This document shows, piece after piece, positions 44,628 to 55,575 of a stretch of DNA of 64,000 nt; position 1 is the first letter of the stretch, and every line of letters begins with the position of its first letter. Source of the stretch: Calliopum simillimum (Eukaryota; Arthropoda; Insecta; Diptera; Lauxaniidae); the NCBI GenBank assembly GCA_951812925.1, contig OX638372.1:65055407-65119406 (forward strand). Reading direction: 5' to 3'. The position numbers were made by a program, and so were the translations under genes. The notes below the pieces were generated by a model that saw only the letters and a program-made list of their open reading frames with translations, was not told the DNA's origin and ran no database searches.

Positions 44628-45268
44628 TGTTACAGTTATAAATTCAAATTAAAAAAAAAAAAACATTTTTCCCCCATTACGTAAGCATACTTACTTACTT
44701 GATGAATTCAGCTTAACTGCAACCGATTAGACCCTTAAAAAATGACTCGTATGCAGGTATCTACCAAAATGGAACTTTTCAATTGTTTCTTATTTAATGC
44801 ATATGAACGTCGTTTGTCGTTTTATCTGGCTGTTGTGCATTCATTGTGCTTAATTTATCCGCTTTTCTGCGTAAGCGTTATGCGTGACCGCATTTCTTAG
44901 CACATGTAACTGCCCAAACACACAAATTCCATTTGTTTTTTTTTCTTTTTTTAAACATTCCATATTTGAATTTTAATATTTATGTTTAAATTTTTCAGTT
45001 CATTGTTTATGCGTAATTGTTGCTTTTTTCGTTATTGTTGTTGTTGTAAGCTATTCATCCATGCAGTTTGTTTGTTTGATGTTTTGTTTATTCTTAACCG
45101 TTGTTTTTCTCAGCGGAAGTTTCTTTTTAAAATAATTTATGTAGCGTTTAACATTGTATTTGTATTTAAAGTTCAGAAAAATATTGGACCAATTTTTCAT
45201 ACTTTAAGACACGGTGCAAATGGCGGTCATAAAAAGTAATAATAGAGCTAGGCTCTTGAAATTTGGTA
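44628..45268. other. AT-rich sequence without recognised feature
   Basis: No gene or repeat family was recognised. A frame at 44982-45239 has no domain. Confidence 0.4.
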
Positions 45269-45833
45269 GGGTAAGGGAGGGAAATATGGACTACGTGGAT
45301 ATTTTCCACTGCGTACATAGGATTTACCGTTATTCATATTTAAACGTTACGCAAATAGCTAAAGCTTATGTCAGTGCGATTTTAGCGTTCGGTGAAGTCG
45401 AATGTTTCAGTAAAGTTGTTTTTTTTTTTTTCTAAAAAAGAGTTTGGTGATAATTTTTTTCCAGCGAGTAAATTTCATTATTTCACTTTAAAGACATGGT
45501 GTTTCTCAAAAAAAAAAAAAAAAATAAATAAATGGTTAGTTATATAAAGTCATTGAATACCATTTATAATTTATCAGCACAAATTAGTTCATTGACCACA
45601 AGAGTTTTTGATAAGAAACCATTTATTTCACCAACACGTGCTGTGGGTAATATGGACCACCAAAGAAAAAAGTCTCAAAAAACAAATGTAAGTATTATCT
45701 TTTTCAGATGGGGCATATAGCTGCTGTTTTCATGACGAGTCTGATGGTCATTATTTGTAATTCGTTAACTACAAAGAAAAAGAATATGAAAAATGTATAT
45801 TATGTAATACCCTTTACTCAGAAGATCGCCGTG

Positions 45834-46576
45834 CACGTAGAAAAAAAATAGTACCAGCTACTTTATTTCTCATAAATTTTACCAGATTTTCAAGTCAGAA
45901 TAGTGACAACTTTACACCGAAGTAAGATTTACCTTACTGTTTTAGTCAATTCAGATTGTTCGAATGACCTCACAGTCTAGTAATTTTAATGAAAAAATTG
46001 GCGTGATATTTACCTTACTGTATAGTTCAAACAACAAAAAAAAAAAAAAAAACAAAAAAAAAAAAAAATGAACTGACCGGCGCCGGGATACGAACCTTGG
46101 CCCTTCCGAATGGTAGTCAGATACATATCCACTGGGCTGCTTCCACATATGATGTAGAAGCAAAAAAATTTGTATATCAAGAAAATGTCTGTCCAAAAAT
46201 ATAAATTGTTACTTAAATTATAAAAGTCAAAATGACTCTATATTTTGGTGGTACTTACCTTACTCGCGTAAGGTGAAAATTATGATACTCATTTTTGTGC
46301 GTGAAAAAATAAAGTTATTTTGACTAGAATCATAAATTCAAAATGACCACACATTTTTTTTCTGAAAGTGCAAATTACCTTACATATAGTCAAATGTAGG
46401 AAATTTGTAGTAAATATTCCTTTATTATTTAACTACATTTTATTTGTAAATGTGGCTTTACGGACCCATCAAATAGTTCATACGTAAGGTAATTTATACT
46501 TGAAATTTAGTGTTGATTACTTTAATTTTTCGACTAGCCAATATAGTAAAAATTATTATACATATTTTTCTTCGTG
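45834..46576. mobile_element. 743-bp inverted-repeat element with tRNA-like core
   Basis: It starts CACGTAGAAAAAAAATAG and ends ATATTTTTCTTCGTG, an imperfect inverted repeat. TG lies on both sides (45832-45833, 46577-46578). The sister copy at 52140-53020 reads continuously through the site (SEDRRGEFW), so the insertion limits and the 2-bp duplication are secure. The arms contain many 'ttaccttac' or 'gtaaggtaa' motifs. A tRNA-like sequence lies at 46075-46144. No protein-coding region. Confidence 0.85.
46075..46144 (-). other. tRNA-like sequence with intact anticodon stem-loop
   Basis: On the minus strand CAGCCCAGTGG fits box A and AAGGTTCGTATCCC fits box B. Between them TCTGA-CTACCAT-TCGGA forms a five-pair stem with a seven-base loop and T at position 33; the anticodon position would be ACC. 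The acceptor and T stems are poor. An interrupted T-run on the minus strand (46031-46068 region) follows directly, as a pol III terminator would. It is probably a tRNA-derived promoter, not a working tRNA. Confidence 0.65.
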
Positions 46577-46927
46577 TGGCGAATTTTGGGTTGAATGTGT
46601 AATCTGACGTTCTTGTAGTTATGAAAAATGTGCCGGTTATGGAGGTGACATTTTTATATGCAACTTCTGTACCAAATAAAAATGTGAGGCAATATGGACA
46701 ATATAGTCCATATAACACTACACATTTTTTCTTAATCTTCGTTGAGTATTTTCAGTTTCTTAATTTTTTTTTCTTTATCCAAATGAGATATTTATCTAAA
46801 AGTGAATCAGAATTAAGGTGAATTGTTTCCTTTAATGAATGGCATAAAATAATTGTTTTGTTTCATGTTTTTTGAGTTTTATTTAAAAAAAAAAGATTGG
46901 TGGTCCATATTTCCCTCGCTTACCCTA

Positions 46928-47270
46928 CTGATGTTTTTTAGATTAATACCATAAAAATCTGGGAATATGAAAAAAATTTGCCAAAATTTGCCGACGTACA
47001 CGCATACTACCCATACGCTGCTTATTTTGAAAAAGGTACCAATTTCCATCATTTTGACCACTTTGATTTCAAAAATGTTACAAATTTTGAGCCATCTTTT
47101 CAAGTTTTCAAGTTATGAGAAAAAACGAAAATCATCTCTATGAAAATTATATTTTGTTTGTTTGTGTATTTGTTCTTTATGTTGTTCCTTGTGATACTTA
47201 GTAAAAAAAAGGCTAAGCTATACGATACAAAAATTAGCGGTGTCATGCCTCCGAACAAATTGACTAACTA
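46928..47270. other. AT-rich spacer between two transposons
   Basis: No feature was recognised between the pogo-like element and the mariner at 47271. Confidence 0.4.
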
Positions 47271-48542
47271 CGGAGGGCCTAATAAAAGTTCGGTTAGTAG
47301 ATGTCATGTTATAAATTTTTAGTAAATCAAAAAATTGCTTACTATTTGTTATAGTCTTACGATATATCATTTTAATTTTCAGAAAGATCGGTCAAAATAT
47401 ATAGAAGAAAACGTAAAATTCATGCAACAATATCAGCTGATATTCCAGTGCCAACGCAGCAAGAGATTCGGTTTGCTATTCTTTTTGGATTTCAAAGTAA
47501 GCTCAAGTCTGTGGAAATATTTAGTAAATGCCAAATAGCATTTGAAGTTACTGCGCTATCCCTCGTGACTATTTCAAAATGGTTCCGAAGAATCCAGACA
47601 GGTTATTTGCCCAAAATCTTCGACTGATTATGCATGTGTAGCTCTGGTGAAGTCTAAAATCGACAAAGATCCAAGATTGACCCAGGAAATAATTGTTGAG
47701 GAACTAGGCTTGAATGCCATGGCTGTATCGCGAATATTGGATACACGAAGGGTTCCTAGAATTTTAAGTGATGCTCAAAGGGAGGCACGTGTGCGTAATG
47801 CTAAGCATTTTCTTGAAAAATTCTGAAACGGAGAGTCTAACACTTTCAAGAAAATTTTAACAGGTGATGAAGCATGGTTTTCAAGTACGTCCTTGAAACC
47901 AAACAACAATCCATGGTATGCAGCCCAGAAGTTGCAAATCCACATGTTAAAGCAAAGCAACAAAAGTCAACAACAAAAGTAATGATGTCAGTTTACTTCA
48001 CCAGAGAGAAAGTTGTAGCTGCTATTCCTTTGGAAAAAGGTCAGACGGTTACTGCTAACTGGTATACTGAAAACTGCTTACCAAAAGTTTTCCAAAATTT
48101 ATTGGATAAATGCCAAAAAAAGGAGCTAAGCCGCTACTTTCTACATTACTATAATGCGCCAGCGCACACTGCTGAAAAAACTACAGATTTTATTGCGCTT
48201 TCAGGCATCGAAGAAATTCGTCCAGCACCTTATTCCCCAGATCTAGCGCCTTGTGAATTCTGGTTGTTTCCAAAAATAAAAAAAAAAATTTGAGAGGGAG
48301 AGTCTTCAACAGCAATGAGGAGATAATAAATGAGGTTAATGATGAAATTGTAAAACTGCAAAAAGCTGATTTTGAAGACTGTTTTTCAAGATGGATTTAT
48401 CGACTTCAAAAATGTTTCAAAATAAATGTCGATTACGTTGAAAAAATACAAACAGATGAAGAATAAAGTTATAAATTTAAAAAATTTGTTATCCAATTTT
48501 TTCAATTCTACTACTATAAACGAACTTTTTTTAGGCCCCTCG
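47271..48542 (+). mobile_element. Nearly full-length but inactive mariner transposon
   Basis: The ends CGGAGGGCCTAATAAAAGTTCG-type and its partner near 48521-48542 are flanked by TA (47269-47270, 48543-48544). The length, 1,272 bp, is normal for mariner. The plus strand carries the transposase with frameshifts: the DNA-binding part (about 47380-47780), GDEAWF (about 47863), then an open run of 139 codons (47874-48293) with HYYNAPAH and SPDLAPCEFWLF, and a C-terminal part to about 48465. The second catalytic aspartate of HHDNAPAH has become tyrosine and the third (APCD) is glutamate. A second copy lies at 54106-54946. Confidence 0.9.
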
Positions 48543-48544
48543 TA

Positions 48545-51184
48545 TATCACCAAAACTCTAAAGCAGATACAGATATATGAAATTTGGTATAAATGTAAAA
48601 GTCATCGGTCACTGAAAAAAAGAGGCGGTGCCACGCAGATAGATATGGTTTGGTACTTATGTAATGAAAACAAATAATTTCCACTCGGAAAGTGTGCGGT
48701 GCTACGCCTTCCTAAAAGCTTATTCATCATATCACAGAAACTGCTTGGCGCAGATACTTGGATAAAATTTGGTTACCATTTGGCAGACACAACACACAAA
48801 CAAAAATTGTTATTTTAAGTTGTACGTAGCTGACTGTGATTGCATTGGTTTTATATTTCTAATTTTCAGTAAAAAATTAATATTCAATAAAATATAACCC
48901 TTAAACTTCAATCCGAATTCAAATATCTAGTCTAGAACTCAAAACATCACTAGTGACGTTTTGCAAACCTTTTCAAAAAATCTTGTGTCCGCCAAAATAT
49001 GCAAAGCGTATCTGGAAAAAAAATGTTCAATGGAAAAGTAGGGGATGCCACGCCCTATAAATATAAAATACATCATTTAACTGAAACTTCCAGCCATACC
49101 TAAATTGGAGCGTTAAACGAGCGTCAGCGTATTTTAACCGTCTCTGTTTCGGTATGCTCCATATAAATTATATGGGCATGAAACAGACAAAGATGGTAAA
49201 ATACGCCTGACGCCGCACAGTGGTAAAATCGGCAAATCTAGGTGGACATTCAGATAAAATTCTATGACAACTGATCCACGAATGGACTTTATATTGTTGT
49301 CAGGGATAGTTGAGGAATTAGGAACTGCAATGAGATGGCGATATTATATTTACATTAAAAGTTGTTCAAACGGGTCACTATTTCCAACGCAACTAGAAGT
49401 ATTTAGTTTTGTAAAAGTGAAGATCGTCGGCAATATTGTTCTCTCGGCTTTTGAAGTACCTGTTTTAAATTTTTTCTTTCAGGATATAGTTAATAGAGGT
49501 AAGTAGAATATATTTAACCAATTAACAGATTCTGGAAGACATTATATAATTGTGATAAATTGATGACAAATTACGCTCTAAATTATCATAATTTTTAATT
49601 TTTGAAATGATGCCACTTTTGCTGTCCAAGCGGGTCCAAAATAAAAGTGACACGACTTTAAAGTATAACATCTACAGAGTCTGAAAAAACATGAATCATA
49701 TCCATCCAGGGCCGCATTGCTGAGATATCGATTTAATTGTGTAACCAATATTTATTATTTTTTTTTATTGTAGATTTAGGTTGGCTGAACATAAATGATC
49801 ATATCGTCAGGTTGTATTCAAAAAAATTAGGTTGCATCCAATTAATCAGGATGTATCCAAAATATCAGGTAGAATTTGAAATAGTCTTTTTTAAGAAGAA
49901 TGTAAGCATTTTACTTTTTTGCTACAAAAATTTAAAAAAAAAACACAAATTTTTTATTTTATTCATTTATTTTGAGCGAACCTGTCATTTATCAAACCAG
50001 TTATACAGTTTTTAAAAAAGGTCGAAAAACGGTTTTGAAAAACTTACGTACTTTTATATATCATTTAAAGCGAGTATAACTTGTTTAAGAAAAATCACAC
50101 GATACTGGTTTGCAGCTCATTTTGAAGAAGAATGATGCATTCAATAGAAAAAAGCCAAACAATTTTGTGCGTCTTTTAAGCAACCTCAAAAATTGTGTAT
50201 TTGATCATTTTTTAACATTTGGGGTAGGATATCTCGGAAGCCATATAAGATATAGTACGAAGCAATATATAACTCAATTTCACAAAATATGTCGGTTAGA
50301 ACCCTGTTGTTCTAAGGTCGCGATTTGCAAAAGCTCACTCTTTATGTTATAATACTTAACAAACAATATACTCATGTAGCATATTATTGTAGCAAGCTTT
50401 ACTTTAATATTTTCATGTCAATATTTTTCATTAAATAACATTATAGTCATATGGATAAATGTTTCCCGGGAGAAGTATTAGATTTGCTATCAGAGCCTAG
50501 CCTAGCTCTAAGTTCCGAAACTAGGTATAATAATTCTTCCGAGTTCATGGAAATGGAAGTTTAGAGTCTTTTTATATTATTTTTTTTTTTCAGTGTATTG
50601 AAGTACAATTTGTTTTTATATTGTAAATATGTAGAAATACTTATTATTTCTTGTACAAAAGTATTTTGTTGTTGAATAATTTTTTTTTTTTTTTTAATCT
50701 TTGAGTATTTTGATTTTATATAGAAATACACTTCAGATTTAGAAATAGAGCTCTAAAAGTAGTTTCATTCGATTAAGCGCACCGAAAAACATCAAAAACG
50801 ATACCAATCACGCATTTCTTCTGTTAGTATATGTATGATACTGGGATTCCCGTGAAAAAGCGGCCAATGTGACCGCCGCAACAGCAGGTCTTGCACAAGT
50901 ACTGTTTAAGGTTTTACGAAGACAGTCACAAATTTTCATGTGATTGTGATTATTTTTTTAGAAGTTATGGGCAATGTCTACCTAGATTGATCGTTTTTAC
51001 CACTGTGCGCCGGTCTAATGCTTCAATTTAGGTATGGCAGTTCTTGACGCAAATTATAAGATTTAGTACAATGGTATGTCCAAATTAAGAAAGGGCAAAA
51101 GCCAAAAGGGAAAAAAAATGCTCAAAAGTTACAGTTAGTCCTTTGGATTAATCATACTTCCTAACATAGTATTTATTTCTAATA
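48545..51184. other. AT-rich sequence with scattered repeat debris
   Basis: Helentron-like phrases ('gaggcggtgccacgc', 'gtgcggtgctacgcc') lie at 48620-48710 and 49040-49060. A phrase 'gccatacctaaattggag' at 49090 with 'cgcacagtggtaaaa' at 49215 recurs inverted at about 51000-51045, so these may be parts of another element pair. No gene is supported. Confidence 0.4.
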
Positions 51185-51600
51185 TTAAACTAGTAAGGGC
51201 GTAGCCTATGGCCTGGGTAAACATTAAATATCCTACACTGCAGAATTTTTAAAATTTTGCTTATATGGGAGGTGCGACGTCCTCTTTTCCGAATTCGCCC
51301 AGTTTTTTCTCAGAGCTTGCGCTTACAATTCGTAGTATTTATGTGTATTTTGGTTACATTGCCGTGAAAAATACTCCTAAAGTTGTATTTTGAATATATT
51401 TTTTGTATGGGCGGTAGGCGTGTCCGTTGACCGATTTTGCTCATTTTCAATCCCACGAGCTAACTTCGACGACGGAGGCAGTGTACCAAATTTCATTGAA
51501 TTATCTTGCTCCCAAAACATGTATTTCCAGCCAGCCAGCCAGACACACGAACACGGCTATATCGACTCAGAAGGTGACGCTGAAATGGTCTAAAGCAGTG
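51185..51600 (-). mobile_element. DINE-1-like Helentron, truncated copy
   Basis: It parallels 7195-7760: 'actagtaagggcgtagcctat', 'gcttatatgggaggtgcgac', 'ttgtatgggcggtaggcgtg', then a CCAGCCAGCCAG block and 'ggctatatcgactcagaagg'. It breaks off before the TATACCC end, just after 'gtgacgctga'. Confidence 0.7.
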
Positions 51601-52137
51601 ATCGGCACTCCATAGCACAATTGTGCACTCAAAAATCTTTCTATCTCTGTCTTTCCTTTTCTATCTTCTCTCAAACATAAGTTCTCTCTCTTAAATTTGC
51701 CGACCACTGCTCTAAAGGGTCGATGTACGTACTGAGTTTTGGGCGGAATCGGGGAACGTCGTTTTTTTCGTTCAAGCCAACCGTGTATGGCAATGCTGAG
51801 TCTTTCCATTATCATTGACAACAACCAGTTTACAACGCTGATTTTTTCCAAGACCGTAGACATTTTGCACAAAAAAAAATATTTGGCAATGCTGTTTTGC
51901 CAATATCGTTGACATATCTTTCCATTTCCCACTGGATTTTGACATCAAGATTAAAAAAAAGATAAACAAGCAATACCAATTGCATCTGGATAAAATTTGT
52001 GAAAAGTTAATGTTTTGCTTTTTTAATTAAAACATGATTTTTTAATGATTTTAGTGGATTTTCAAAATAAAAAGTTTGTATCAAAAAGTTCACAAAAAAA
52101 AAAAAAATTATGTGAATAGTAGTTTTAGTAGAACCAG
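51601..52137. other. Sequence without recognised feature
   Basis: There is a C/T-rich stretch at 51640-51700 and AT-rich sequence otherwise. The minus-strand frames across it show no domain. Confidence 0.35.
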
Positions 52138-52139
52138 TA

Positions 52140-53020
52140 GGGTAAGGGAGGGAAATATGGACCACCCATCTTTCTTTATTAAATAAAACCCCAAATACAT
52201 AAAACAAAACAATTTATTTTATGTCATTCAGTAAAGGAAACAATTTGCCTTTATTCTGATTCACTTTTAGATAAATTACTCATCAGGATAAAGAAAAAAA
52301 ATTAAAAAACTGAAAGTACTCAAAATAAAAATATAAAAAAAGTGTAGTGTAATATGGACCATATAGTCCATTTGGTACAGAAATTGTATATAAAAATGTC
52401 ACTTCCACATTCGGCACATTTTTCATGACTCCAAGAACGTCTGATTTCACATTCAAGCCAAAATTCGCCACGTCGATCTTCTGAGTAAAGGGTATTACAT
52501 ACATTATATGCATTTTTTTCCTTTGTAGTTAACGAATTACATATAATGACCATCGGACTCGTCATGAAAACTGCAAATAGATTCCCCATCTAAAAAAGAT
52601 GATAAATACATTTGTTTTTGAGGCTTTTTTCTTTGGTGGTCCATATTACCCACAGCACGTGTTGGTGAAATAAATGGTTTTTTATCAAAAACTCTTTTGG
52701 TTAATGAACTTATTTGTGCTAATAAATTATAAATGGTATTCACTGACTTTATATAATTAACCATTTATTTAAAAACGCGATGTCCTTAAAGTGAAATAAT
52801 GAAATATACTCCCTACAAAAAAATTATCACTGATCTTTTTTTTCGAAAAATCAAACTTTACAGAAACATGCGACTACACCGAACGCTAAAATCGCCCTAT
52901 TATAAGCTTTAGGTATTAGCGTTAAGTTTGAACATGAATAACGGTAAATCCTATGTATGAAGTGGGAAATAACCGTGTGGTCCTTATTACCCACGTAGTC
53001 CATATTTCCCTCCCTTACCC
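52140..53020 (-). mobile_element. Pogo-like transposon derivative, second copy
   Basis: Its ends contain GGGTAAGGGAGGGAAATATG, inverted at 53020, with TA at 52138-52139 and 53021-53022. The minus strand carries the same debris as the copy at 45269: VFDKKPFISPTRAVG, YSEDRRGEFWLECEIRRSW and EKCAECGSDIFIYNFC. One finger cysteine is changed (FIYNFC for FICNFC). It lacks the 743-bp insertion and so gives the empty site. Confidence 0.85.
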
Positions 53021-53024
53021 TATA

Positions 53025-53310
53025 AATTGGAATCGCTTGGATGAAAAGCAAAAAGTTGGGGAGTGAATTTAAGCAATAAACGTGAAAAAATTCTCTCCCA
53101 AACTATTGCCGATTGCCTTATTTTTCCAGCGAATTTTCCCCTTACAGAAAATTTTTTTTGCGATTGCAAACTAGGGAGTGAGAGAATAAATTCTCGAGAA
53201 TATTTATTTACGATAAGGCCCAATACTTTCTATCGAGTGACTCACCATTTTGATCAAAAAGCTTCCAAAATGAAAAGTACTTGAAACCACGCGGATTACG
53301 GAACAGGCCT
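53025..53310. mobile_element. MITE-like element with AGGCCTGTTCCGTAATCC end
   Basis: The right end, read on the minus strand, is AGGCCTGTTCCGTAATCC followed by 'tttcaagtacttttcatttt' and 'aagctttttgatcaaaatgg'. The start of the element at 57471 is closely similar. The left limit is uncertain; it abuts the pogo-like element. Confidence 0.6.
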
Positions 53311-53746
53311 GATAAATTGATTTAAAAGCAAACAAAATGGCTATGGCGCCCTAAAAATCAATTTCAATAACAATGTGTTGCAAATGAAATATTCTACTTC
53401 GCATTCGATCAGCTAATATTTTGAATTTTCTATCTGGCTATTTGTCATGGGGACAGTGATTGTATCATCATTAAGTAACCAGTTGGTTTTTTGAAAAAAT
53501 TGGATTCGTTACCCCTGACGAAAATATTTTTTTATTTAAAAAAAAAAGACCCAGTGCTAATGATAAATTTTTAAATTTAAGTTGATATGGATATTAAAAT
53601 CATGCAGTAGTTACACAGATATAGTAAGTGGAGAGAATTAAAAATGCTAGTTTATAATCAATCAGCAACAATAACTCCAAGTGTCCCTACTATTGGAGTT
53701 AACTCTGCTAATACTAAAATGTTGTTTTTGAACTTGAGAAATATTT
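53311..53746. other. AT-rich spacer
   Basis: No feature was recognised. Confidence 0.35.
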
Positions 53747-53989
53747 AGGCATGTTCTCAACTCCGATTTTGATCGGAATCGGAATCGGAATGGATTCAGT
53801 CTTGAGGTACTCTGCGTTTTGATACTGACCACCACATCGGAATTACGTTTCAGTAGATTGGATTGAAATCAGTAGCCAATTTGATTTATTGCAATATAAT
53901 TCCGATTTCATTTTGTTTTTCGAAACTCAGAGCACCTTAAGTTTGAATCCATTCCGATTCCGATCAAAATCGGAATTGAGAACACGCCT
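53747..53989. repeat. 243-bp palindrome with TCCGATTCCGATCAAAATCGG arms
   Basis: AGGCATGTTCTCAACTCCGA at the left and TCGGAATTGAGAACACGCCT at the right are inverted partners. Each arm has 'gatcggaatcgg' and 'atggattca' motifs. No coding sequence. It is another small motif-rich palindrome. Confidence 0.8.
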
Positions 53990-54105
53990 GAATGTTTTTG
54001 TTGTGTTTCGGTGGAATAAAAAATAACAACAAAATTAAATTTGTCATTAAAAGAGGATATATAACAAGACTTAAAGTTTTGGGAAATAAAAATGATGTAG
54101 AAAGT

Positions 54106-54946
54106 AGCGACGTAGCTCCTTTTTTGGCGTTTCCCAATAAATTTTGCTACAACTTTCTCTCTGGTGAAGTAAACTGTCATCATTAATTTTGTTGCTAACT
54201 TTTATTGCTTTGCTTTAACAGAAGGATTTACACCTTCTGGGCTCCATACCATTGATTGTTGTTTGGTTTCAGGGTCGTACTTGTCAAACCATGTTTCATC
54301 ACCTATTGCAAGTTTCTTGAAAGTGTTAAGCTCTCCGTTTTAGTATTTTTCAAGAAAATACTTAGCAAAACGCGCACGTTCCTCTTTTTGAGCATCATTC
54401 AAAATTCTAGGAACCCATCGTGCAGATTTCTTCGTGTATGCAAGATCATTTTTAAATATTCGCGATACAGCCATGGCATTCAAGCCCAGTTCCTCAGCAA
54501 TGATTTCCTGGGTCAATCTTGGATCTTCGTCAATTTTAAACTTCACCAGCGCTACTCTTGCATAATCAGTCGAAGATTTTGGGCGGCCTTCTCGAGGTTC
54601 GTCCTCCACAGAAAAATTATCTGTCTGGAATCTTCGGAACCACTTTGAAATAGTCATGAGGGATGGTGCATTAACTTCAAATGCTATTTGGCATTCACTA
54701 AATATTTCCAAAGGCTGGAGCTTACGTCGAAATTCAAAAAGAATAGCAAACCGAATCTCTAGCTGACACTGGAATATCTGCTGACATTGTTTCACGAATT
54801 TTACGTTTTCTTCTATCCATTTTGACCGATCTTTCTGAAAATTAAAATGATATATCGTAAGACTATAACAAATAGTACGCAATTTTTTGATTTACTAAAA
54901 ATTTATAACATGACACGTACTAAGCGAACTTTTGTTAGGCCCTCCG
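54106..54946 (-). mobile_element. 3'-truncated mariner, same family as 47271
   Basis: The intact end has CGAACTTTTGTTAGGCCC before 54946, with TA at 54947-54948. The minus strand gives a better-preserved transposase N-terminal half than the other copy: an open frame of 180 codons (54340-54882) with IKWFRRFQ-like sequence, DEPREGRPKSSTDYARVALV, EELGLNAMAVSRIFKNDLAY and WVPRILNDAQKEERARF. After a stop come GDETWFDKYDPETKQQSM and VYFTREKVVA. A deletion joins GTTGTAGC to AAAATTTATT, and homology ends at about 54106, before the second catalytic motif. Confidence 0.88.
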
Positions 54947-54948
54947 TA

Positions 54949-55429
54949 GTAAAGAGACTTTTTTAATAATAACCATAGTAGCCATTATTTGAGGATACAT
55001 CATATAAACAACTTTGGGTAGATTCCATCCCTTTACGACATTTTCGGTCGGTGTTTTGTTTTTTTGATAAAATATGGTATTATCTGAGCTTTCCACTAGA
55101 TAAGTCCAAAAATTTTTATTGGGTTCGAAACAGGACATTGCGGCAGTGTTTTAATATTTTTGGTGTTGTATAGAAGCGTCCCGGGATGTGTGTTTAGAGT
55201 CATTGTCTTATGGAAACAAGTAATCATCTTGTGGTGAACACATTTTTTAAGTAAAAAAGGAGTAGAGAGGAGTCATCAATCTCTCTCTTTCTCTTTGTAT
55301 AGTGCAAGTGGATTCAAGATTCAGTTTTGATTTTGTAGATAGTTTTTTGGTATGATTTTAATAGTTTCGTTTTAGATAGTTTCAAGTTTTTGGTCTTTTG
55401 AGACAGTTTTATCTTATTTTATTTTATGG
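54949..55429. other. Sequence without recognised gene
   Basis: A CT-rich run lies at 55282-55300. A short minus-strand frame at 54935-55138 has no domain. Confidence 0.35.
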
Positions 55430-55575
55430 TAAGTTCCTCTATCCATTGTGGCTGGTTAAGAAACACCCCTCAACCGCCTGCTAGCCTAGGTATGACACAT
55501 TGGGTACGATTACGTAGGATATAACATTATCTCGTCCCTCCAGCGTCATCTACCCCACTTCGACAGGTAAGAATT
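55430..55575. other. GC-richer island with splice-like ends
   Basis: About 140 bp of balanced base composition in AT-rich surroundings. On the plus strand TTTTATGGTAAGTTCC and GACAGGTAAGAATTT look like splice donors. No reading frame stays open. It could be a non-coding exon or a fragment of an unrecognised element. Confidence 0.3.

Larger units (their letters stand above)
45269..46925 (+). mobile_element. Pogo-like transposon derivative keeping the transposase zinc-finger tail
   Basis: Inverted ends contain GGGTAAGGGAGGGAAATATG (45269) and its reverse complement with one mismatch (46925), flanked by TA (45267-45268, 46926-46927). The plus strand has coding debris: a VFDKKPFISPTRAVG stretch (about 45605-45645), then in frame ESDGHY, KEYEKCILCNTLYSEDRR (about 45776-45830) and, after an insertion, GEFWVECV and EKCAGYGGDIFICNFC (about 46577-46675). 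The CxxC...WxxC...CxxC pattern is the small PHD-like finger found at the end of many insect pogo/DDE_1 transposases. The catalytic domain is absent. A 743-bp element is inserted at 45834-46576. Confidence 0.82.

Noticed and set aside
46075..46144. A functional tRNA gene
   Set aside because: The anticodon arm is good but the acceptor and T stems do not pair well, and the sequence is inside a mobile element.
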